A stretch of DNA of 64,000 nt from Candidatus Tumulicola sp. (GCA_035601835.1 DATNNM010000010.1:62001-126000); one strand, 5' to 3'. Counted from the stretch's first letter, positions 43,352 through 52,006 are shown. A program made the numbers and translations. The notes: a model not told the origin generated them from the letters alone.

Positions 43352-43630
43352 TCAATCGAGTCCGATATCCCACATGGCTTGGACGTCTTTGCGACTAAAA
43401 CAGCGGAAAGCGACCAGCGTCATGGTCGCTCGTATGCCCTCGACAGCGGACAAGCGCTCCGTGACCAAGTCATTGAGCTGGTCGTGGTGTTTGACGCGGA
43501 TGATGGCGACCAGATCGTAGGCGCCGGCCACGCTGTAGACCTCGGTCACCGCCGGTATTTCGAGCAGCGACGACGAGACCGCAGGCACTTTGCCTCGCTC
43601 GATGTTCATGAGGACGATCGCGGTGACCAA
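43352..43630 (-). CDS. Stand-alone Lrp/AsnC ligand-binding (RAM/SIAM) domain protein
   Basis: This protein of about 92 residues has only the effector-binding half of an Lrp/AsnC regulator: VTAIVLMNIERGKVP, ALLEIP-like LEIPAVTEVYSVAGAYDLVAIIRV, and the C-terminal RCFSRKDVQAMWDIG. It has no helix-turn-helix, so it probably binds amino acids and oligomerises without binding DNA, or pairs with a full Lrp. A TTG at 43630 after a GAGAGG-like site gives the standard domain start; the longer frame to 43798 runs antisense to the next gene. Confidence 0.8.
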   Translation of the reverse strand: MVTAIVLMNIERGKVPAVSSSLLEIPAVTEVYSVAGAYDLVAIIRVKHHDQLNDLVTERLSAVEGIRATMTLVAFRCFSRKDVQAMWDIGLD

Positions 43631-43687
43631 AGCCTCTCGTGCCTCCCATGCTAGGCGCCCCGTTGTGCGAACGCGAACCCGCCCGCC

Positions 43688-44545
43688 ATGAACAGTACGG
43701 AACTGCCATCTCGACTCCTGGGCAAGACCGGGCAGCGGGTCAGCATTTTCGGCCTCGGCGGCGAGGGCGTTTTGCGCACCTTTGGTTACGATGCTCAAGC
43801 GAGGGCGATGATCGACGCGGCGCTGGAGGCGGGCGTCACGTATTGCGACAGCGCGCGTGCGTACGCGGGCAGCGAGCAGTATTACGGCGCGGCGTTAGGC
43901 CCCCGCCGCGAGCGGATCTTTCTGACCTCGAAAGCGCACGAACGCAGCAAGCGCGGAGCGCTTGCGATGCTCGATGAAACGCTGCGCAACATGCGCACGG
44001 ATCATCTCGACCTCTGGCAGCTGCACGACGTGCGCACGTGGGATGAGATCGAGATGATGGGCGATCCCGAGGGCACCTATGCCGCGTTCGAGCAGGCCAA
44101 GCGCGAAGGCAAGACGCGCTTCATCGGCGTGACGGGGCATCACGACGTCGAGGTGCTGCTCGCCGCGATCAAGCAGTTCGATTTCGACACGGTTTTGCTG
44201 CCGATCAATCCGTGCGAGCCGGCGGCCGAGGCGTTTGCCGACGCGGTCGTGCCCGAGGCGAACGCGCGCGGCATGGGCGTGATCGCGATGAAGGTGCTGT
44301 GCAGAGGTCTTCTTCTGCAGACGCAGGAGCCGCCCAGCGTGCAGCAACTGTTCGACTACGCCTTGAGCCAAGCGGTGTCGCTGGCGATCATCGGCTGCGA
44401 CGATGTATTGCAGGTGCGCGAAAACGCGGCGGCCGCGCGTGCTTTCAAGCCGATGGCGCAAGCGGACCAGCGCGCGCTCGAAGCGCGCGTGCGCCCATGG
44501 GCCGAGCGCATGCTCTACTATCGGCCTGCGGCAGCTCCCAGATAA
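43688..44545 (+). CDS. Aldo/keto reductase
   Basis: This 285-residue TIM-barrel oxidoreductase has an aldo/keto reductase tetrad: Asp and Tyr in YCDSARAYAGSE, Lys in LTSKAHE, and His in WQLHDV. Family features include the N-terminal LGKTGQRVSIFGLGGEG and the FIGVTGH strand. The Cys-rich Fe-S extension of some members is absent. The substrate is unknown. It is read divergently from the Lrp-like gene and ends just before a repeat pair. Confidence 0.87.
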   Translation: MNSTELPSRLLGKTGQRVSIFGLGGEGVLRTFGYDAQARAMIDAALEAGVTYCDSARAYAGSEQYYGAALGPRRERIFLTSKAHERSKRGALAMLDETLRNMRTDHLDLWQLHDVRTWDEIEMMGDPEGTYAAFEQAKREGKTRFIGVTGHHDVEVLLAAIKQFDFDTVLLPINPCEPAAEAFADAVVPEANARGMGVIAMKVLCRGLLLQTQEPPSVQQLFDYALSQAVSLAIIGCDDVLQVRENAAAARAFKPMAQADQRALEARVRPWAERMLYYRPAAAPR

Positions 44546-44547
44546 AA

Positions 44548-44600
44548 GCCGGACTAAAGTCCGGCATACCACATCCGGGGCTAAAGCCCCGGCACTACAT
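44548..44600 (+). repeat. Two palindromic elements in a convergent junction
   Basis: The copy at 44548-44574 has the stem gccggac/gtccggc around TAAA and the tail ataccacat. The copy at 44575-44600 has the stem ccggggc/gccccgg and the tail cactacat. They lie between the aldo/keto reductase and mqnD. Confidence 0.87.
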
Positions 44601-44615
44601 TTAGTCGAGGATATT

Positions 44616-45482
44616 TCAGTCGACGAAGTCGATTTTTTCCACCGCGGGGACGATGCCCCGTTCGGCGCCGCGTTCGAGGAAGAGCCGGATGCTCGTCCGC
44701 GCATCCTCGCCGAGATCGATGGTGCGCCGGTTGACGTACATGCCCACAAAGGCGTCGGCGGTCTCCTTCTCCATGCCGCGCGCGTAGCGCAGCGCCCACT
44801 CCAATGCTTCGGGTCGGTGCGCCAGTCCGTACTCGATGCTGGCCTTGAGATCTTGCGAAGCCTGGCGCTGGACATCCTCGGGCAAGGAGCGCTTGATCGC
44901 GTTGACGCCGAGCGGCAGCGGCAGGCCGGTTTCGTCATGCCACCACGAACCGAGATTGACGATCGAATGCAGGCCGAGCTTCGCATGCGTGAGCTGGCCC
45001 TCGTGGATGAGCAAGCCGTATTTCACGCTGCCGTCCGCCACGGCTTCCATGATCTTGTCGAACGGCATGACCACCGGGATGAACTCCTTGATGCACAGAT
45101 GCAGCGCGAGGTACGCGCTGGTCATGAGGCCCGGTACTGCGATCGCCGCGCCGCGCAGCTCCTCGACCTTTGCCGGTTCGCGCGCCACGACCATCGGGCC
45201 GTAATCTTTCTCCCCCATGGACGCGCCGTGGTTGAGGATCGCATATTTGTCGGCCACGTACGCGTACGCGTGCACGGAGATCGCGGTGGTGTCGAGCTTG
45301 CTCTCTTTGGCCCACTCGTTGAGAGTCTGGATGTCTTCGAGGATGTACTCGTACTTCAAAGCGCTTTTCACGGCGCCCGACGCCAGACCGAAAAACATGA
45401 ATGCGTCGTCCGAATCCGGCGAGTGACCGAGCGTGAGCGTGTGTGTGGGCGTCATCGTGCGCCGCTTCGCGCAGGACTCCAT
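44616..45482 (-). CDS. mqnD: Menaquinone biosynthesis protein MqnD family (1,4-dihydroxy-6-naphthoate synthase)
   Basis: This protein of about 288 residues has the MqnD/MqnA fold, which resembles a periplasmic binding protein but is cytoplasmic. LTLGHSPDSDDAFMFFGL at the N-terminus is the family signature, with VHAYAYVADKYAILNHGASMG and YGLLIHEGQLTH holding active-site residues. MqnD converts cyclic dehypoxanthine futalosine to 1,4-dihydroxy-6-naphthoate. GGCGGAG four bases before the ATG at 45482 supports that start; an ATG at 45455 would remove nine residues. It is divergent from the DUF59 gene. Confidence 0.85.
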   Translation of the reverse strand: MESCAKRRTMTPTHTLTLGHSPDSDDAFMFFGLASGAVKSALKYEYILEDIQTLNEWAKESKLDTTAISVHAYAYVADKYAILNHGASMGEKDYGPMVVAREPAKVEELRGAAIAVPGLMTSAYLALHLCIKEFIPVVMPFDKIMEAVADGSVKYGLLIHEGQLTHAKLGLHSIVNLGSWWHDETGLPLPLGVNAIKRSLPEDVQRQASQDLKASIEYGLAHRPEALEWALRYARGMEKETADAFVGMYVNRRTIDLGEDARTSIRLFLERGAERGIVPAVEKIDFVD

Positions 45483-45509
45483 TTTCTCCGCCCCTAAACA
45501 AGCAAGGCC

Positions 45510-45875
45510 ATGAATGACGAAACGACTTCTCCCACGACCACCGGGCCAGCGACCGAAGCCGCTGAAACGCCGGTCACCGAAGAGCGCGTGCGCGAAGAGC
45601 TCAAAAATGTCGTCGATCCCGAGATCGGCCTCGACATGGTCAGCCTCGGGCTGCTGTACGGCGTGACCGTCGAAGGCAGCGACGTCAAAGTGCTCATGAC
45701 GCTGACCACGCCCGCGTGTCCGGTCGGACCGATGTTCGTGAACGCGGTGCATACCGCGGTGATGGCGATGCCCGGCGTGAAGTCGTGCAGCGTCGACCTG
45801 ACGTTCTCGCCGCCGTGGGATCCGCGCACGATGGCCAGCGACGACGTCAAACTTCAAATGGGGTTCTATTATTGA
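45510..45875 (+). CDS. DUF59 / MIP18 family iron-sulfur assembly factor
   Basis: This 121-residue protein has a Ser/Thr-rich N-terminal tail. The DUF59 domain follows, EERVREELKNVVDPEIGLDMVSLGLLYGVTV, with the conserved Cys motif MTLTTPACPVGPM and SVDLTFSPPWDPRTMASDD. Relatives (SufT, PaaD, the N-domain of ApbC) help build or insert Fe-S clusters. The stop overlaps the ABC ATPase start in a TTGA quartet, so the genes are coupled although no direct functional link is known. Confidence 0.87.
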   Translation: MNDETTSPTTTGPATEAAETPVTEERVREELKNVVDPEIGLDMVSLGLLYGVTVEGSDVKVLMTLTTPACPVGPMFVNAVHTAVMAMPGVKSCSVDLTFSPPWDPRTMASDDVKLQMGFYY

Positions 45876-46651
45876 GCGGCGCGCCGCCCGCGTCCGCGAC
45901 GCCGAACGGCGCCCTTGACGGCGCCGTTTCCATTCGCCATCTCACCAAGCGCTACGGTGAGGTGCTGGCCGTGGACGATCTCTCGTTCGACGTCGCGCCC
46001 GGCGAGTTTTTCGGTTTCCTCGGTCCCAACGGCGCCGGCAAGACGACGACCATCAACGCGATCGTCGGCCTCGCCACGTATCAATCGGGCAACATCAAGA
46101 TCTTCGGGGCGGACGCGGTGTCGGAATATCGGCGCGCGCGCTCGTACGTCGGGTTGTCGCCGCAGGAGTTCAACTTCGATCGCTACCTGACGGCCGAGGA
46201 GATCCTTGAGTTTCAGGCCGGCTATTACGGCATCCCGCGCGCGCAGGCGCGCGCGCGGGCCAAGGAGCTGCTCGATCAATTCGAGCTGACCGACAAACGT
46301 CGGAGTTTGTTTATGCAGTTGTCCGGCGGCATGAAGCGGCGCTTGTCGCTGGCCCGCGCGCTCATCCACCAACCGCGCCTGCTCATCCTCGACGAGCCCA
46401 CCGCCGGCATGGACGTCGAGCTGCGCTTGGAGCTATGGGAGTTCTTGCGCGGCATCAACGCCGGCGGCATGACCGTGCTCATGACCTCGCACTATCTCGA
46501 AGAGGTCGAGCAGCTGTGCAATCGCATCGGCATCGTCAACTATGGCAAGCTCGTGGCGCTTGAGGACAAGGCCGCGCTCATGGCCAAGCACGGCACGAGT
46601 TCGCTGCAAGACATCTTCCTCGATCTCGTCGGGCGGCGCGCGCGTGCCTAA
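45872..46651 (+). CDS. ABC-2 type exporter ATPase
   Basis: This ABC ATPase of about 259 residues has Walker A GPNGAGKTT, the Q-loop in VGLSPQEFNFD, signature LSGGMKRR, Walker B LLILDEPTAGMD and the switch His in MTSHYLEE. The pattern is that of the DrrA/CcmA/YadG exporters. The TTG start overlaps the previous stop; no better start precedes IRHLTKRYG. It partners with the permease that follows and could export a lipid, polysaccharide or drug. Confidence 0.9.
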   Translation: MSGAPPASATPNGALDGAVSIRHLTKRYGEVLAVDDLSFDVAPGEFFGFLGPNGAGKTTTINAIVGLATYQSGNIKIFGADAVSEYRRARSYVGLSPQEFNFDRYLTAEEILEFQAGYYGIPRAQARARAKELLDQFELTDKRRSLFMQLSGGMKRRLSLARALIHQPRLLILDEPTAGMDVELRLELWEFLRGINAGGMTVLMTSHYLEEVEQLCNRIGIVNYGKLVALEDKAALMAKHGTSSLQDIFLDLVGRRARA

Positions 46652-47408
46652 CTACATCGGGCTCAGCACGCTCGTGCGCCGGGAATTCAAGCGCACGGCG
46701 ATGACGATCAATCAGGTCGTGTGGCCGCCGATCATCACGACGCTGCTCTTCTTGTTCATCTTCGGGGTCGGTTTGAGCGCGCGCATCAAGACGCTCAACG
46801 GCGTGCCGTACCTGGAGTTCCTGCTGCCCGGACTCGTCATGATGAACGTCATCTCCTCGAGTTATGACGAATCGTCATCCTCGTTGTTCCAGCAGCGCTT
46901 CATGATGTCGATCCAGGAAGTGCTCATCGCGCCGCTTTCTTATTTCGAGATGCTCATCGGTTTTCTCACCGGCAGCCTGCTGCGCGGGGTCGTCATCGGA
47001 TGCCTGGTCATGGGCATCGGCCTCATCGTCGTGCATGCCGGGCCGAGCAACATCCCGGTCTTCAGCTTCTTCATGTTCGTGACCGCGCTTTTGTTCTCGT
47101 CGATCGGCATGATCGGCGGTTTGATCGCGAAGACGTTCGACAACCTCGCCATCGTGACGACGTTCATCATCACGCCGCTCACCTACGTCGGCGGCGTGTT
47201 CTCGAGCATCCATCTGCTGCCGCCCCTCCTGCAGCAGATCTCGCTCTTCAATCCTATGCTTTATATGGTGGACGGCTTGCGCTACTCATACACCGGGGTT
47301 GCCGACATCAGTCCCGGCATCGACGCCGTCGTCGTCAGCGTGCTCGCGGTCATCGCGTTTAGCGTCGCTTATTGGATGACCAAAAAGGGCGTCAATTTGC
47401 GCGTGTAA
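46644..47408 (+). CDS. ABC-2 type exporter permease
   Basis: This membrane protein of about 254 residues has six hydrophobic segments. It is of the ABC-2 permease family (YadH/DrrB type): LVRREFKRTAMTINQVVWPPIIT at the start, FLLPGLVMMNVISSSYDESSSSLFQQRFM in the middle, and the late TPLTYVGGVFSSIHLLPPLLQQISLFNPMLYMVDGLRY. The GTG start overlaps the ATPase stop by eight bases, and the longer frame from 46542 is a shadow. It ends one base before the convergent diguanylate cyclase gene. Confidence 0.9.
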   Translation: MPNYIGLSTLVRREFKRTAMTINQVVWPPIITTLLFLFIFGVGLSARIKTLNGVPYLEFLLPGLVMMNVISSSYDESSSSLFQQRFMMSIQEVLIAPLSYFEMLIGFLTGSLLRGVVIGCLVMGIGLIVVHAGPSNIPVFSFFMFVTALLFSSIGMIGGLIAKTFDNLAIVTTFIITPLTYVGGVFSSIHLLPPLLQQISLFNPMLYMVDGLRYSYTGVADISPGIDAVVVSVLAVIAFSVAYWMTKKGVNLRV

Positions 47409-47409
47409 C

Positions 47410-48903
47410 TCAGGCGCCGGGGGGAGATTCGCGCAGGTACTCTCCGTAGCGTGCGTAGTTGTTGCCGCCCGAGCGCTTCGCGGAGTACATCGCGCTATCG
47501 GCGGAGGCGATCAACTCATTCGCGGTGGTCCCGTCTTTCGGAAAACCCGCGACGCCCATGCTGATCCCGACCGATCGCGTCTCGTCGCCGACCTTGATCT
47601 TGTCGCGCGCCGCTTCCACGATTTTCTCCGCCATCGATTCGATGTCTCGCGGCAGCGTGATCGGCGGCGTGAGGATGGCGAACTCGTCTCCACCGACTCG
47701 CGCGAAGAGGTCGCTTTCGCGCAATCGCCCGGCGATGCTCGTGACGACTCCGCGCAGCGCGTCGTCGCCGGCCGCATGGCCCTTCCTATCGTTGATCTCC
47801 TTCAACCCGTCGAGATCGAAATACAAGACCGCGAACGAAAGCTGGTGGCGTTGCGCGATATTGATCGACCGGTTCAGCTCCTGGATGAAATGCCGCCGGT
47901 TCGGCAAGCCGGTGAGGTGATCGTTGTTGGACAGCTGCGCGAGCTGCGTCTCGGTGCGCACGTGATCCGTCTCGTCGCGCGCGGCGACGTAGATCAGGCG
48001 CCGGCTCGGATCGGGCACGGCGTTCCAGACCAGCCAATGATAGGAGCCGTCTTTGGCGCGGTAGCGGTTGCGGAAGCCGCGCACGCGCTCGTTGCGGCTG
48101 AGGCGCAGCATTTGGTAGGCGGTCGGGGCACGATCCGTCGGGTACACGAAATCGGTGAACGGCCGCGATTTCATATCTTTGGGCATGTGACCAAGCACGC
48201 GCTGCCACGCCAGATTCGTCCATAAGAAGTAGCCTTGATAGTTGACCACCGCCACGAGGTCGTCCACGGCCTCGACGAAGTGCATGCCCTCCGACTCCAA
48301 TATCTCGCGGCGGCCTTCCGAGAGCAGCGCGATGATCATGAAAGCAAGGACGGCCAGCACCGCGGTCGCTGCCGCCGCACCGGCGAGTTCCTCGCCGCGC
48401 TTGAGTTCCGCCGTGGCCGCGTCGTCCGCCATGCTCAGCATGGCGGACAGGTCCGCGCGCATGCCGCGCATCAAACGCGCCCCGCGCGAGCGGATCGCGA
48501 CGAGCTCCGCCGTCGCCGGTTTGGTCTCGATCGACGGCCGGGCGACGCCGCTCAGCCAGCGATGATAGCCGCGGTAGAACCGGTTGAACGTGGCTGCCGA
48601 AGAGGAGGGCAGGGCGGCGACTTCAAGTCCGGCCTTGCGCATGGTTCCGTCAAACGTGTTGCGATCCGTCAAGTACGAGCGCAGGTCGCGCTGGTCGTGC
48701 CAGACGGAGAAGCCGCGCACGCTGGCGTCCTGGTCGAGCAGGTTTGCCTCAAGGGCTAGAATGCTGGAGCGGGCCGCCTGGATGCGTTCTGCGCGATTGA
48801 ATGAAGGTTCGATCTGCCATTGGACCAGCCAGATGAACAGGAGCGCCGCCCCGAAGACGATCGCAATAGCGATTATACCGAGCCGCTTACCGCTTGTCCG
48901 CAC
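47410..48903 (-). CDS. Membrane-bound PAS-GGDEF diguanylate cyclase
   Basis: This 497-residue sensor has a transmembrane segment at about 10-32, a helical extracytoplasmic region, a second transmembrane segment at about 172-195, a PAS domain (about 205-325, LVAVVNYQGYFLWTNLAWQRVLG) and a GGDEF domain (about 330-490). The catalytic GGDEF is intact in ARVGGDEFAIL. RESD lies exactly five residues upstream, matching the inhibitory I-site RxxD. It should make cyclic di-GMP from two GTP in response to an external or PAS-bound signal. No EAL domain is present. Confidence 0.92.
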   Translation of the reverse strand: MRTSGKRLGIIAIAIVFGAALLFIWLVQWQIEPSFNRAERIQAARSSILALEANLLDQDASVRGFSVWHDQRDLRSYLTDRNTFDGTMRKAGLEVAALPSSSAATFNRFYRGYHRWLSGVARPSIETKPATAELVAIRSRGARLMRGMRADLSAMLSMADDAATAELKRGEELAGAAAATAVLAVLAFMIIALLSEGRREILESEGMHFVEAVDDLVAVVNYQGYFLWTNLAWQRVLGHMPKDMKSRPFTDFVYPTDRAPTAYQMLRLSRNERVRGFRNRYRAKDGSYHWLVWNAVPDPSRRLIYVAARDETDHVRTETQLAQLSNNDHLTGLPNRRHFIQELNRSINIAQRHQLSFAVLYFDLDGLKEINDRKGHAAGDDALRGVVTSIAGRLRESDLFARVGGDEFAILTPPITLPRDIESMAEKIVEAARDKIKVGDETRSVGISMGVAGFPKDGTTANELIASADSAMYSAKRSGGNNYARYGEYLRESPPGA

Positions 48904-48955
48904 GGTGCTCCACGGGGCCAGTGTTTACCAAGTACTCGGCGGCATCCTAGGCCTT

Positions 48956-49007
48956 CCGGGGCTAAAGCCCCGGCACTACATCCGAGCTAGCGCTCGGGTC
49001 GCTACGT
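48956..49007 (+). repeat. Two palindromic elements between the thioesterase and cyclase genes
   Basis: The copy at 48956-48981 has the stem ccggggc/gccccgg and the tail cactacat. The copy at 48982-49007 has the stem ccgagc/gctcgg around a ta-g centre and the tail gtcgctacgt. Both flanking genes are on the minus strand. Confidence 0.85.
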
Positions 49008-49011
49008 TCGA

Positions 49012-49494
49012 TTACGCTCCTTTGGACCTGGTCCGCACGAGTTTCTTCGGGGCGCTGGTGAGCGATTTGCCCTCGAATGCCTCGATTTGGTGCCGGCGTT
49101 TATCCGAGATAGCGACCGACTTGCCGGTGGCGTAGTCGTACATCACCTGCACGGAGTTCACCTCGCATACCAGCTGGCCGGTCACGACGTTGCTGATCTC
49201 GGCCTCGCACAGGAACGACGAGCGGCGCAACTCGGTGATCCGCACGCCCACGAGCAGTTCGTCGCCGAGTTTGGCCGGCGCGTGGTAGCGCGCGGTCACT
49301 TCGGCGAGGACGAAATCGAACTCCGACACATCTTGCAGCTCGCACACCTTCATCCAGTACTCGTTGCGCGCGGTCTCGCAGTAGGTCAAGTACACGGCAT
49401 GGTTCACGTGGCGCATGCCGTCGATGTCGCGGAACGCCACCTTGATCGGACGCGCGAACTTGAAGCGGTTTTCGCGAGGACCCTGGTCGCTCAT
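49012..49494 (-). CDS. Acyl-CoA thioesterase, 4HBT hot-dog fold
   Basis: This 160-residue hot-dog-fold thioesterase has the 4-hydroxybenzoyl-CoA thioesterase-like active-site stretch FRDIDGMRHVNHAVYLTYCETARNEYW, with the catalytic Asp, followed by RYHAPAKLGDELLVGVRI and RSSFLCEAEI. The C-terminal tail is basic (APKKLVRTRSKG). It probably hydrolyses acyl-CoA. Its start overlaps the aminopeptidase stop by four bases (49491-49494). Confidence 0.85.
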   Translation of the reverse strand: MSDQGPRENRFKFARPIKVAFRDIDGMRHVNHAVYLTYCETARNEYWMKVCELQDVSEFDFVLAEVTARYHAPAKLGDELLVGVRITELRRSSFLCEAEISNVVTGQLVCEVNSVQVMYDYATGKSVAISDKRRHQIEAFEGKSLTSAPKKLVRTRSKGA

Positions 49495-51992
49495 GGATTC
49501 CTCGGCGCGCGCGGCGCCTTGCCCTCGATCACCGCGATGGCTTCGAGCGCAGCGCGGTGTTGGAACGAGGTTTTCGCGCTCTGCGCATAGCGCTGAAGGT
49601 ACGGGATGGCCGCGCGATCCCCCAGGCCGGTAAGAGCGCTCACGATCGCCCTATTCGTGCGCGCGTTAGGGTCGCCGAGCAGGCCGCCGAGGAATTGCGT
49701 CACCTGCGCGTTGCCCTTGCCGATCTCCCCAAGCGCGTCGATCGCGGCATTTCGCGTGTCCAGTGGAGCCCCGTAACGCGCATACTGTTCCTCGAGCGGG
49801 ATGACGTCCGCACCCTTGAGCTTTGCGTAACCTCGCAGCGCCGCCGAGGCGATCACTCCCTTGTCGGATGGTTGCTGCAGCGCCTTGGCCAGCACGGCGT
49901 CCGCACCCGCAGCCTTCGAGGCTGCGAGCGACTCGACCGAGTTCGCGATGACGGCGTAGGACGGATCGTACGTGGCGTGCAGATTCAACGCCGCGACCGA
50001 CGAGATGTCGCTGCCGAAGAGAGCCAGCGACTTCGCCGCCGCCGCTCGCACGTGGGCGCTCGGATCGCCCATCGCTTGACGCAGCGCCGAGGCGGCCCGC
50101 GGATCCGGCGCGAATTTCGCAAAGCCCGCCGCCGCGTAGGCGCGGGCGTCGGCCACCGGATCGTGCGCCAGGAACGTCTCGGCCGCAGCGAACCGCTGGA
50201 CATCCGGTTTCGCCGGCGCGATCAGCGCGTCGAACGCATCGAGGCGATCGAACACCGATGGCGCCTTGCGCGCGATGAAGGCCAGCTCGTCGTCGCTGCG
50301 CGGGAAGCGCACCTTCGAAACGATGGTGTGGCCCGGGTCGAAGAGCAGCGCCACCGGTTTGGCCGGCGCGGCGATCGTGAACACCTGACGGCGCTTGTCG
50401 TTTTGGATCAGCGTCGGGTGCGGCGTTCCGTCGCCGTCGAGCAGCGCGATCGTGATCGGCATGACGAACACGGCAGGCGTGTTCCATGCGGTTTTTTGCG
50501 TCTGATCGACCGCCACTCTGATGGTGTTCGTGGTCGCATCATATCTGTACGAGACGCTGTATTCGGGGAAGCCCGCCTTGTACAGCCACTCGATCGTGAA
50601 CCAACCGAGGTCTTTACCCGAGGCTTGCTCCATCGCGGCTTGCCATTGCGCGGTGTCGACGGACTTTTCGCGGTACTGCGTGAGGAACGCCGTCTGCGCC
50701 TTCTGGTAGCTGTCGGTGCCGACCACCGTGCGCAGCATATGCAGCACCAGCGCGCCTTTACCGTACGTCGTGTCGTCTGCCATATCGAACGGATCGCCGT
50801 ACATCTGCGTCACGACCGGCCTGCGGTAGGTCGCATCGTTGCTGAAGTATTCCGCCTGCGTGTTTCGCCGCTCGATGTCGAATCCATCGATGCCGTGCGC
50901 ATGTTCGGCGTACAGCATCGTATAATACTCCGCGTAGCCTTCATTCAGCCAGAACTGGCCCCAATCCGCGCCGGTCACGAGATCGCCCCACCACTGGTGC
51001 GCAAGCTCGTGCGCCAGCAGGCCTTCGCCGTCGGCGTCGAGCTCGCTGCGCCGGTCGTGCAGGGAGCGACTGGTGAGCGTCACCGCTGAGACGTTTTCCA
51101 TCCCGCCGTACAGGAAATTGGTGACGACGGTTTGCGCGAACTTCTCGTAGGGATACGGCACGCCGTTGAAGTCGGAGAAGAACTTGATCATATCCGGAGT
51201 CGCGCGGAACGTGAACGCCGCCTCGGCGATGGCGTCCGCCGGCGCGTCATACGTCACCGGGATCGGGCCGGCGTGGCTGGAGGCCTGGGCGAACGCGCCC
51301 GCGATGATCGAGATGAGATAGGTCGAGTGCGGCACGCTCTCGACCCAATCGAAGGTGGCGGTCCTGCGAGCGCGATCGTGCGTCACCTTGGCCAGCGAAC
51401 CGTTGCTGATGACCACCTGACCCTCGGGGACGGTGATGACCGTTTCGCTTGGGGCCTTGCGGTCGGGGTTATCGTAGGTGGGGAACCAATAGTGGTTGTC
51501 CTCGGGCTCGCCTTGCGACCAGACCTCGCGCGGCAGTCTGGGGTAGAACTTGTCGGGGCCTTCGAAGTACAGACCTTTGATCGGCCGCGCTTGATAGCGC
51601 GTTTCGATCGCGTAGGTCTGACCCGAGACGGCAGCCTGCGGCAGGTAAACGCGCACGTAGTCGGCGTGCGTCTCGTAGCGCAGCGACGAGCCGCCTGCGA
51701 GCGCAACGCGTGTGAATCGCAAGCCGGATGCGTCGAGGTCGATGGAGCGCCCGCCCGCCTGCACCATGCGAATCGTATTCGTGACGTCGCCGTCGACGGA
51801 GCGATTCGCTTCGTCGAGCGTCGCAAGGATTTTCACGTTGACGAGATCGTAGACGTGGGGGCGCGCGACGTGACGATGCGCGCGGCCGGCGGCGAAGAGA
51901 ACGCGGTGGTCGCCGTCAGCGTTCGCGATCGCGGGAAGCGACAATACCGCGCAGAGGATACCACCTACTACGGCCAGACTAAAGTCTGGCAT
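49491..51992 (-). CDS. Secreted M1 family zinc aminopeptidase with C-terminal HEAT-like repeats
   Basis: This protein of about 833 residues has an N-terminal beta domain, then a catalytic domain with the exopeptidase motif GGMEN, the zinc motif HELAHQWWGD (HExxH) and the distal Glu in WLNEGYAEY. A C-terminal helical region (about 640-833) looks like HEAT/armadillo repeats (HVRAAAAKSLALFG, NAAIDALGEIGKG). The signal peptide is VVGGILCAVLSLPAIANA. The start is odd: the ATG at 51992 and the first residues PDFSLA are encoded by a palindromic repeat, and a GTG at 52007, overlapping the previous stop (TAGTG), is an alternative start. It cleaves N-terminal residues from peptides. Confidence 0.9.
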   Translation of the reverse strand: MPDFSLAVVGGILCAVLSLPAIANADGDHRVLFAAGRAHRHVARPHVYDLVNVKILATLDEANRSVDGDVTNTIRMVQAGGRSIDLDASGLRFTRVALAGGSSLRYETHADYVRVYLPQAAVSGQTYAIETRYQARPIKGLYFEGPDKFYPRLPREVWSQGEPEDNHYWFPTYDNPDRKAPSETVITVPEGQVVISNGSLAKVTHDRARRTATFDWVESVPHSTYLISIIAGAFAQASSHAGPIPVTYDAPADAIAEAAFTFRATPDMIKFFSDFNGVPYPYEKFAQTVVTNFLYGGMENVSAVTLTSRSLHDRRSELDADGEGLLAHELAHQWWGDLVTGADWGQFWLNEGYAEYYTMLYAEHAHGIDGFDIERRNTQAEYFSNDATYRRPVVTQMYGDPFDMADDTTYGKGALVLHMLRTVVGTDSYQKAQTAFLTQYREKSVDTAQWQAAMEQASGKDLGWFTIEWLYKAGFPEYSVSYRYDATTNTIRVAVDQTQKTAWNTPAVFVMPITIALLDGDGTPHPTLIQNDKRRQVFTIAAPAKPVALLFDPGHTIVSKVRFPRSDDELAFIARKAPSVFDRLDAFDALIAPAKPDVQRFAAAETFLAHDPVADARAYAAAGFAKFAPDPRAASALRQAMGDPSAHVRAAAAKSLALFGSDISSVAALNLHATYDPSYAVIANSVESLAASKAAGADAVLAKALQQPSDKGVIASAALRGYAKLKGADVIPLEEQYARYGAPLDTRNAAIDALGEIGKGNAQVTQFLGGLLGDPNARTNRAIVSALTGLGDRAAIPYLQRYAQSAKTSFQHRAALEAIAVIEGKAPRAPRNP

Positions 51993-51999
51993 ACCACAT
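51973..51999 (+). repeat. Palindromic element overlapping the aminopeptidase start
   Basis: The stem gccagac/gtctggc surrounds TAAA, with the tail ataccacat; it is 27 bases long, a multiple of three. It is identical to the copy inside the glucosidase gene at 61225. Its minus strand encodes the first residues of the aminopeptidase. Confidence 0.9.
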
Positions 52000-52006
52000 G
52001 CTTTCA

